Assembly: GCA_936432065.2 (NCBI GenBank)
Contig: OW386288.2
Location: 10,032,706-10,096,705 of the forward strand
Origin: Rutpela maculata
Lineage: Eukaryota; Arthropoda; Insecta; Coleoptera; Cerambycidae
DNA length: 64,000 nt
Reading direction: 5' to 3'
The notes below the pieces were generated by a model. The model had not been told where the DNA came from. It was given only the letters and a program-made list of their open reading frames with translations, and did no database searches. The translations under genes and the position numbers were made by a program. This document shows positions 55,715 through 64,000 of this stretch, one piece after another (the first letter of the stretch is position 1; every line of letters begins with the position of its first letter).

Positions 55715-57814
55715 AAACCTCCAAACACTTGCAAAATGAACAATTCTTTTTTTTAATGAGTTCGTGAAAGTATCCTGAAAAGTTTGCATTCCGCTCGGAT
55801 GCAGAACATAAAAAAAAGTGAAAAAAAGTTTTTTTTCTCATCCATTTTTTCAAAATTTTGAAATTAAGTCAGGATAGGAAAAAATAAAAAATACAGATGG
55901 ATAGATCACGTGTTTCTAAACAAAAAATGTCACGATAAAATTTGTCACTAGAGCCACGGTATGCCTGAAAAAAAAACTGCTGCCCAAGGAATCACTACTT
56001 CCACGTCCAGATTTTCTACCCAAGTTACTCACAACGAAAAAATTTTGTATGTGGTAATAACTGTTTATGGAACTTTAATAATAAAATATTTGAAATCCTC
56101 TACCCCAAAAACCCATAAAACGATACTCCACAACGATAGTAGGGTGGGGGTGGTAGGGGGGGTGGATGAAGTAAAAAAATATTTTGAGGTTTCTGGTTCT
56201 TGTGCACACACTAAATCACAATTTTTTTTCATCCCCTTTAATAATGGGGTGCGGGTGGTAATGGGGGTGGCTAATGTCAAAATTTTGTTGAGACCTTAGC
56301 TTCTCTTGCATATACTAAATACTAATGTTATGGACTCTTACCTGCTATTTACCCCAAATTTACCCCAATTTACCCCCCAACCCTTCGACGGATCAAGATG
56401 AAAATATAATCTAGTTCTATATCTCGTTAAAGTACATATGTGTACCAAATTTCAAGTTACAGAAAAGTTACAGACAGACAGACAGACCGACAGACAGACA
56501 AATTTTTTTTTTCGCTCAAACTTAAAATCTCGACGTTTCATGACATTCTAAGCCTATTTGAACAATAAAAGTTTTTAAATCTTTTTTGTCGTTACTATAC
56601 TTCTGGATGTGGAAGTAAAATAGTGAAGTAACTTTGTCACTCTGCGCGGCCAAGCGCCCGGTTAAATGCATAAAATTCTTAGCTGTTCTAACGAGTAAAA
56701 TAAAGCATTTTTCTCTTTTCTTTCTGATTCCACATTTTTAATATTTTTCTTAGTGAATAGGAAGATAAATAGTGAGTATGGAGGCGAAATATATAATTAA
56801 CAGACACCACACAGCCGCAGGATCGAAGCAGATATGCCACGCCGTAACTCGCATGAATTTTTACCTGCATTTACTGTATTGTATTTTTTACAGGTACACC
56901 TATCCGTCTCCACAGTTCAACTGTATCCAATGGATTCCTTATACATTTGTTAATGTATTGGAAAAGTTACAGAATTCATATTCAAAACTATAGAGAGAAT
57001 TATAAGGATAAGATTGTGAAAATCGTTATTTTTGATCATGATTGATCATATTTTCGAAAAAAATGCATACTAGTAAACGATTTTGTGTTTGAACATTCGA
57101 AAAGTATACATTGTTTCCGAGAAAGTGATATTTTATTTTTTCCAATGGGTCAAGTTCTCGGCAAGTTACAGCCTTCAATATATATATTTATCAAAAAAAT
57201 CATCAAGCAAGGAAATTAAAATTATTTGAGATGTACTTTTTTTGAATCCACGTTACTACAACTTAATAAACCATGATAATCATGAAGTGTATATACTTTT
57301 TAACAGTTCTCAATGAAGAAAGAATTTTTTTGAAGGGCTTTTATTTTTTCTATATTTTTTATTGCGACGATTGAGTTCGGGCGTGATAATATATATAAGT
57401 ATATTTTTCCCATCCATCCTTTGCGTGTATTGTTTAAAGCAAAAAAGCATCGGAAAGCTACAATTTCCATCTTTTAAATGAACCAACCCTCATATAGATT
57501 GAACAAATTTTGACTTAGTGACATGTAATTCAGTGCGTCGGTGTCATAGTCATGCGTATCCAAGCGCGCGCACGCATGGATCTTGCTCCGAGTTATAACG
57601 TTACACTTGACTATTTTTTTCCGGGAATACCGTAGCTTTAGCGATAAATTTTGTTAGGACATTTTTGTTCCTAAATAAGTGATCTATCCATTTATATTTT
57701 TTATTTTTTAAGAAATGGATGAAAAAAAATTTTTTTTTCACTTTTATTTTATGTTTTGCGTCCGAGCGAACTCATTAAAAAAAAATTAATCATTTTGCAA
57801 GTTTTTTGAGGTAA
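55715..57814. mobile_element. Foldback element with ~200-bp arms, interrupted by a Helentron-like copy
   Basis: The left arm (55715-55968, continuing after the insert to about 56660) and right arm (about 57590-57814) share CTTGCAAAATGA, TTTTTTTAATGAGTTCG, GAAAAAAA-TTTTTTTTCATCCAT, ATGGATAGATCAC and ACGGTAT. After removal of the family A element at 55969-56616 the arm similarity continues with AAATAGT-AAGT-AAC, showing that the Helentron-like copy came later. The 0.9-kb interior is AT-rich with no gene recognised. Confidence 0.7.
55969..56616 (-). mobile_element. Helentron/DINE-like element, copy 9 (inside a foldback arm)
   Basis: Nearly full family A copy in reverse orientation, beginning at the GCTGCCCAAGGAATCACTAC end and closing at GGATGTGGAAGT followed by AA. 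The hairpin end is shortened (ACTTCTGGATGTGGAAGT). CAGACAGACAGACCGACAGA is the longest simple-repeat tract among the copies. Confidence 0.8.
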
Positions 57815-58178
57815 ATACCTTGACTGGGCTAAATAACTAGTTTTACAGATTGCCTAAGTTTGCGGTAGTGCATTTATTCTGACATGCTGATAACAATGAA
57901 TTTCAATAGGACTTTATTGATAGTAGACGATGATCTCTCTGTATTTCTACCTTTACACCGCGAGGGGTTCGGTATTTTCAAATGCCTTTTCCTCGAAAAC
58001 TGTTAATCCTAGAAAAACAAAGTTTGAAATAAAAAAGTTACCACCAATCTTTTATCTTTGTTTCATCTCCGTGTAATAAAATCGGCCGCTTCGCTCGCCT
58101 GACCTGAGTACCTCAGATTCTTCCCTTTAGAAATACCCAAAGAAGAGTACACACAAACAAGTCAGCAATAATTTACGT
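57815..58178. other. No gene seen
   Basis: Short spacer with a CCTCGAAAACTGTTAATCCT word near 57990 like that in several foldback arms. No coding support. Confidence 0.35.
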
Positions 58179-58574
58179 CAGTGGCGGAGAATAAATTAAG
58201 AAGGGGAGGCATAACCATTAAAAATGCGCCGCCGTAAGCGAACATAATTTTTTTTCACTCGGAAATTAAAATTGACGAGCGGGGGGCAGAAAATCACATT
58301 TTTTTTCGCTCAGCAATAAAAATTGATGAGGGGGGGGGGGAGAATCACAAAAAAATTTTCCGCTCACAAATAAAAAAAATCAACAAATTTTTCGTGCCTT
58401 GGCCTTTGTGCCAAAATAATCGACGGGGGGGGGGGGGGGGGCAAGTACAGTACATATAATACAGTACCAATTAATATTGTTGTTCATAAATCACTATTAT
58501 TTAATTAAAAAAAACAAATACCAAAATAAACGACAGGGAGGGGGGGGGGGGCAGGGCCACGTACCCTGCCACTG
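58179..58574. mobile_element. 396-bp hAT-like MITE with CAGTGGCG ends
   Basis: It begins CAGTGGCGGAG and ends CCTGCCACTG. The flanks ATTTACGT (58171-58178) and ATTCACTT (58575-58582) match at six of eight bases. The core has three or four diverged units of AAATTGACGAGC plus a G run (for example 58330-58341, 58425-58441 and 58540-58550). The same ends occur in the 123-bp element at 28786-28908. Confidence 0.6.
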
Positions 58575-59450
58575 ATTCACTTCTTAAAAGAAACAACATT
58601 CGAATGGAAATTGAGTAACCTTTGCGTCGTACGAGAGGGCAGAGCCAATCCTGTACTCTTTATGCCTGTAGTCACTAAACTTGAGCTAGCTACAAAAGTT
58701 CTCCTTTAACAAGTCCATCCGTTACATCAAATAACCCGAACTGATTCAATTGCATACTAGAACTTACTTCAATATTTACAAAGTATACAACAGTTACAAG
58801 TCATTTATTTGATTTTTTCCGACATAGTTACGGCCTTGTTTGTATTCCACTCTATGCCGACAACCTAATTAGGGTAAGTGTACGGCTCACCATTATTTTT
58901 CTTCTGAATTGTTTGGAAACATTATACAAAAATGGGACGGTAAATGAACCGGGAAATCATAACTCGTATAAGCTCCTAGAAAAAGCTTAATTGCAAACTT
59001 TATTAAAGTATACTTAAATGGCTTCGTAAAGAGGATTTTTTCTTGACAGAACAAGGGATTAATGGAGTTCTTATAATTAAATTTAGAATAGGTTGACGAG
59101 AACTTTGCTAAAAACATGTTTTGTATTATACGAGAATAAGGGTATACTACAAGCAGAGACGAAAGACATTACCAACATTTTTAAAACTATACCTCATCTT
59201 GCAGATATTGCAAATAGTGGTACATTCGGGTCACTACCAGAAAAATCCAGAAGATATAATAGAGATCGTAGCAGACTTCTTTATATAGTGTAAGGAGAAG
59301 AAAAATCAAAACTAGTATAGAAAATATTCTTATATTTAAGATTTTAACTAGGAAATTGATGTGACCTAAAACTTTATTGCAGAAAACTGCTATTTAGGGT
59401 TTCATAAACATGTAAAAAAGTCAACCAAATTCAAAATGATTTTTCGTAAC
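58575..59450. other. No gene seen
   Basis: Spacer of ordinary composition. Frames near 58893-59293 show no family motif. Confidence 0.35.
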
Positions 59451-60126
59451 AAAAAAACCGCTGCCCAAGGAATCACTACTTCCACATCCAGATTCTCTAT
59501 CCAAGTCACTCACAACGAAAAACCTTTGTGTGTGGAAATAATTGTTTATGGAAGTTTAATAATATAATATTTGAAATCCTCTACCCCAAAAACCCATAAA
59601 ATGATACCCCACATCGGTAGTGGAATGGTAGTGGGGGTGGATGAAGTAAAAAAATATTTTGAGGTTTCTGGTTCTTGTACATACACTAAATCACAATTTT
59701 TTTCATCCCCTTTAATAACGGGGTGGGGGTTGGTAATGGGGGTGGCTAATGTCAAAATTTTTTTTGAGGCCTTAGCTTCTCTTGTACATACTAAATACCA
59801 ATTTTATGGAGTCTTACCTGCTTGATTTACCCATTTACCCCAAATTTACCCCAATTTACCCCCAACCCTTCGACGGAATAAGATGAAAATATCTCTAGTT
59901 CTAGATCTCGTTAAAGTACATATGTGTACCAAATTTCAAGTCAATATCGTAAACGGTTTCAGAGTAAACGTGCGCACAAAAAAAGTTACAGACAGACCGA
60001 CAGACAGAATTTTTTTTTCGCTCAAACTTAAAATCTCGACGTTTCATGACATTTTAAGCCTATTTGAACAATAAAAATTTTAAAAAATTTTTTTGTCGTT
60101 ACTATACTTCCACTGGATGTGGAAGT
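59451..60126 (-). mobile_element. Helentron/DINE-like element, copy 10 (full length)
   Basis: Family A copy in reverse orientation with both ends intact: ACCGCTGCCCAAGGAATCAC at the start and ACTTCCACTGGATGTGGAAG at the end, followed by TAA. All blocks are present, and this is among the best reference copies in the window together with those at 5745 and 39867. Confidence 0.85.
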
Positions 60127-62128
60127 AATACAAGACAATTAAGTCATTCAGTGTTTGGAGTTTTTAGTACAGTACCTAGAGGTAAAAAATATGTAAAATT
60201 TCGGAATATTTTCATATGTACTGATAATTTTTCTTTATGGGTTATTATTGTAGTAAGAGGTGAAAACCACCTCCATTTAAATATTCAATATTTGAAAAAC
60301 TATTACAAAATTACTTTTGAAACATAGGATAGTTATGTTTTTGGGATCGCTGATTACGATCTGAAGTCAAAATTAAAAAATTCCAAATGGCGGCTTATAG
60401 CGACTATAGCGACTCACTCACTTCCAAAAGCGAGATGTTTCCATGGAGTCGCTAAGAAACAAAAAGGAAAACTCGATCCATAATGGAGAAGTTTCCATGG
60501 AGTCGCTAAGAAAAATAAAAAACATTCGATATAAAAATATAATATCAATATACTAAAAAAATACTAATATCACATAAAATATGAACATGTATTAAAAACA
60601 ATATAAGTATATTTACTTCCATTTTAATTTTATTTATAGCGATAACGCTATACGGCTCCAATATGGTGGATATAATTTTTTGAATGAATTACTGAGCAAT
60701 TACAAATGGCGACATTTTGGGAAAAATAATGTAAAATAGCACATTGTATCGGCCATATACAAAAAATCATTTTAAAGACTAATTTATTATCATTAATTTT
60801 GTTCCTTGCAATTTTTTATGGTAGTGTCACAGTTTCTAAGATATTCAACATTTCAACTAAATATTTTATCCTAAAAACGGTCAGGGACCGTAATATTAAA
60901 TATCTCCGAAACTATCAACCCTACATAAATATTAAAAAAAAAAAAACAAATTCATTCTCAGTTTTTAAGCTTCATTTTTAATGCCTACCATTTCGTCGTT
61001 AAAACTAATATTTATCGAGATATTTGCAAAGAAACAAAAATGTTACGTTTTTTCTAAAATCCCTTTACAGTTTAAAATGCAATTTTTTTCTAAAGCAAGC
61101 ATTGTAAGCGGACGAAAAAATTTGAGCGTCTAGGTCATACTATATATTAACGAGAAACAGTATATGGGAATACATTCTCTCTATTACTAACTGCTTACAT
61201 TAACAAAATAACGACGTTTCTATTTAAAAAAGGTGAAAAAATAGATTGTTTCTGTCATAACTTTTTTGTTTTTTTATGCTGTATAAATAACCAAAAAATC
61301 ATTTGAAAGCCTAATTATTGGATTTTCATTTTCGCTGTCAGCATTTTTAACGTAAGTTCCTTGGTTTCTAAGATGTTTAACATTTAAACTAAACTAAACT
61401 TTCTATTTGTCTCTAGCATGTTTTCGCTCAGTGTAATATCTTTCGAGTTATTTGACGAAAACTTATTTGAAATACCTCTTTTTCAAGCTAAAATCCCAAT
61501 TTTCTAGTCGTTATAACTAATTAAAATGAAAAGTTACACAGAACTTTTTCTTCTCAAAATTTGATTCTCTTTCAGCTCCAATGTTTTTGAGCTATCTTTT
61601 CTTTCAACCAAGTGCGCTGTTGACAGTTTGGAAGCAACTACAGGGTGTTCTATTAGGAACGGCTCAGGAAGTATAATTCCGAAGTTATCTATTTTCTCTA
61701 TACTAAAAAGCGTATTGGCAGTTCATATTTTGCATATTCCAAAGTGAATTGTCTCTAAAACGCAAAGCTAGCGGCTACATAGCTAAAGAATCTTAAATAG
61801 TTACAAGTGAAGGTATTAAAAATTTATTATTGCATAAAAAAACACCATGGAATGTTTTCATGGACTTCATTATTAAAATAATATTTGTAATTTATATACG
61901 ATATCTTATAAAATATATTTTACTAAAAATGTTTTTAAAACGGGATGTCTTAAAAGAGCACAGACTAAATTTAAATAAAATTATGTATATACAGTTATTA
62001 AAGTATTATGTACTATTTTTATAAACATTTAATTTCTGCCGGAGGCCTACACTTTCAAGGCTATCAAGGTTTTTAAGAAAACCAATTAAAAATCCCCCTA
62101 ACGGATCCATTTAAGGCAAAGTAACATA
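60127..62128. other. Gene-poor stretch with a short direct repeat
   Basis: GTTTCCATGGAGTCGCTAAG occurs twice, near 60431 and 60491. AAATGGCGG words and a GGGATCGCTGATTACGATCT block suggest an old dispersed repeat at 60.3-60.5 kb. Several GAGATAT/TTTCGAG words are spread over 60.8-61.5 kb. No gene is supported. Confidence 0.4.
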
Positions 62129-62476
62129 TTGTGTTTTTGTCTTGTACCTGTACCAGTCTGGAGAATTAATCAAAATGAATATTCACATTTAAATTGTATG
62201 CAAATATTAAGGGCACAAAACTCGGCACAAAATAAGAAGCTTAAAAAACGATGGCTAATAACCACAGGATATGAAAATATTGGGTTTAGATTCATGTGGT
62301 ATTTAAATCGTCACTATAACTGGTACATTCAGGTGTTGTTTTTAGATTTTTGTCAAGAGCACCAACATTTTCATGCTCGTGTCGTACTTTCACAACGGCG
62401 AAACGTTGATGATCAATGGCAATATTTCAAAAACTGTTTAGAAGAACTTTGGAAAGAATATACTTATATCCTCTAG
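62129..62476 (+). other. Unrecognised 115-codon reading frame
   Basis: An open frame encoding 115 residues rich in Trp, His, Tyr and Asn, with FRFMWYLNRHYNWYIQVLF and HFHARVVLSQRRNVDDQWQY segments and an end at EYTYIL. It ends 340 bp before the foldback that carries the third PIN-like fragment. The balanced amino-acid composition makes it a little better than the random frames around it. I recognise no domain, and a decayed transposon or lost exon is equally possible. Confidence 0.3.
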
Positions 62477-62814
62477 GACTTTTGTACATATGTTCTGCTC
62501 AGGTAACGTTAGCTGACACAAGACATGCATGCAATAAAGAAAGTCACCAGTAAATATGGTGTAGTATAAGGGCAAGTAAATATTATATATTCGATGAATG
62601 TAGTAAATGTAAGGTAAATGTAGAAAATGTTGGGTAAACGTGACTGTTGGATTTTCAAGCAAATATAGTAAATGTTAAGTCCTTCATATTTTTCAGATTG
62701 CCATGATAAGTATGGATAACTTCCTTATCTCAAAATAAGACTCTTAGTTAAAACAAGGTAGCGATGTCAAAATTTAACTCTTGTTTTTGACGATGGTTAA
62801 TATAGTTCAATCAA

Positions 62815-63715
62815 TAAAGGAGATGTAGAGTGCGTGAGCAGGGACTTAAGCGATTCCTTTAGAAAGTTGTTCAGGGTGCTTAAGAAGTGAACATACTGAA
62901 AGTCCTGACGTCTAGAAGGGGCACAAAGAAAGTCCCACTTTTGATTTTTTCGCTTATATCTCCAAAATGTTCTTATACCAAATGAAAGCTTGTGAAATTC
63001 TCTACACCTTTCATTTTATATATTTTTTTCGAATTCGTAACAGTTTTCGAGCTACACGCTCAGGAAAAGTGAAAATTTTCGAAAAACAGATTTTTACCTG
63101 AAAAATAGAAAATTGTATTTTAAAGATGATAAAAAAAAAGTAGGACCTCCGGTGCTTGTAATTGGCACTAGGGTGTTTCCTACATGTGTCCACCCCCACA
63201 CTAGAGGAGGCAGCTCATTCCCGAGCCACTGCTGCACTGGGTGGTAGGTGCGCCGGGAATGCTGTTTAGCTGCGCTCTCAGTTGGTGGGAGGGAGCTGAT
63301 GTCAGGCTTAATATTGCCACTGACCTCGTGAACAACTGGAAGCGGTACTGGTTGAGGGAGGTCTGTCTTGCTGGTGCCCCATACCATTTAAGGAAGCAAA
63401 TCTTCCCAGCCTCTTCAATCTCGCCTTGAGTGAAGGAGGGGTTGTAAAAGATCACTGCCGCTTCCTTGATCATTTCTGGTTTAAGTACAATTTTGAGAAG
63501 CCCACCTTGTTTTTCATTAAAGTTGAAGAGGTAAAAATTTGTTTTTCAAAAATTTTCACTTTTCCGGAGCGTGTAGCTCGAAAACGGTTGCGAATTCGAA
63601 AAAATGAAAATGAAAGTTGTAGAAAATTTCATGAGCTTTCATTTTATATAAGACAATTTTTCCCTTTTTTTAGCGATATAAGCGAAAAACCAAAAGGCGG
63701 ACTTTCTTTGTGAAT
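62815..63715. mobile_element. Foldback carrying a PIN-like gene fragment (element P3)
   Basis: The left arm (about 62930-63115) and right arm (about 63520-63715) match in reverse complement: AAAGTCC-CTTTTG, TTTTTCGCTTATATC, ATGAAAGCT, GAATTCG-AAC-GTTTTCGAG and CTACACGCTC. The outer left section (62815-62930) matches the outer arm of the foldback at 32383. The right outer section is lost, replaced by a 27-bp scrap of a family A element. The interior (63120-63475) is GC-richer and codes on the minus strand for a fragment of the EADTR/DTDV/FTGCD family. Confidence 0.7.
63140..63473 (-). pseudogene. PIN/FEN-like family gene remnant (copy 3, C-terminal part)
   Basis: On the minus strand one frame reads EIEEAGKICFLKWYGAPARQ, TSLNQYRFQLFTRSV. 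After a frameshift near 63305, a second reads ISSLPPTESAAKQHSRRTYH, PVQQWLGNELPPLVWGWTHV and NTLVPITSTGGP. I recognise this as the section that follows the FTGCD block in this family (LPPT...RxxYxxxxWxxxxxPxxxWGW). The N-terminal nuclease-like part and the Cys-rich tail are absent. The GC content is higher than that of its arms. It lies between inverted arms, as the two other members do. Confidence 0.6.
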
Positions 63716-63740
63716 TTATTGTTCAAATAGGCTTAGAATA
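63714..63740 (+). repeat. Scrap of a Helentron-like (family A) element
   Basis: TTTATTGTTCAAATAGGCTT and a few following bases match an internal block of family A exactly, with no other family A sequence around. It marks the point where the right arm of element P3 breaks off. Confidence 0.5.
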
Positions 63741-63901
63741 GAGAATATTATTTATATATTAAGCAAATCACAACTTACACTTTTTTTTCTAGAGTTTATT
63801 ATTTTGTTTATTATTCAATTTATTATGAAATTACCTACTTTCTGTTTATTGTTGCCCTAATCTGGGCACGCTAATATACTAGTTAGGTAAATACTATAAA
63901 C

Positions 63902-64000
63902 CACTCATTATTGGAGAACCAATCAAAACAACTACTCTTCTAGCTAATACTGATGAAGTATTGAATTACATAATAGGATTCCTAGCACGTTAAGGCGAGA
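63902..64000 (+). mobile_element. Foldback arm cut by the window end
   Basis: CACTCATTATTGGAGAACCA and ACTACTCTTCTAGCTAATAC match the arms of the element at 50114-50485. The element runs off the window, so its other arm is not visible. Confidence 0.7.

Overview
This window is AT-rich eukaryotic DNA that looks like repeat-dense intergenic or intronic sequence from a large arthropod genome, most likely an insect. The reasons are the mix of non-LTR retrotransposon remnants, hAT-, Harbinger- and mariner-type DNA transposons, Helentron/DINE-like short elements and many long foldback elements, with no operon structure. I could not find one complete host gene with exons. Nearly all coding signal belongs to mobile elements, and nearly all of it is broken.

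Layout. 0-9 kb: a foldback with a tRNA-like stretch in each arm (0.8-1.5), a Harbinger-like MITE (2.5), four copies of an abundant Helentron-like element (3.3-6.7), a related second family (4.6-5.3) and a 16-bp tandem array (7.9). 9-16 kb: a foldback, two LINE remnants, a 463-bp TA-flanked element (first of two nearly identical copies), and an inverted-repeat element carrying a decayed gene with a PIN/FEN-like look (14.9-16.1). 17-20 kb: an almost intact hAT-like transposon with an 8-bp target duplication and one frameshift. 21.3-23.9 kb: a second inverted-repeat element carrying a PIN-like gene. 24-33 kb: foldbacks, RNase H- and RT-bearing LINE ends, a LINE split by a 1-kb foldback, and a foldback related to the element at 62.8 kb. 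35.9-38.3 kb: a nested stack, in which a DDE transposase is split by a LINE that is itself split by a Harbinger-like element and a second insert. 42.2-45.0 kb: a 2.8-kb hAT-like palindrome with the same gene fragment in both arms. 45.1-46.1 kb: a tandem dimer of 480-bp units with long hairpins. 47-64 kb: the second 463-bp element, several TIR elements, further Helentron-like copies and a third foldback with a PIN-like gene fragment.

The most interesting pattern is that three separate remnants of one poorly characterised gene family (motifs EADTR, DTDV and FTGxD, C-terminal Cys-rich tail) each lie between long inverted repeats, in three different elements. The arms of one match a gene-less foldback elsewhere in the window. 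This suggests a group of long-inverted-repeat transposons carrying a PIN/FEN-like putative nuclease. All boundaries, target duplications and alignments here were read by eye, without database searches.
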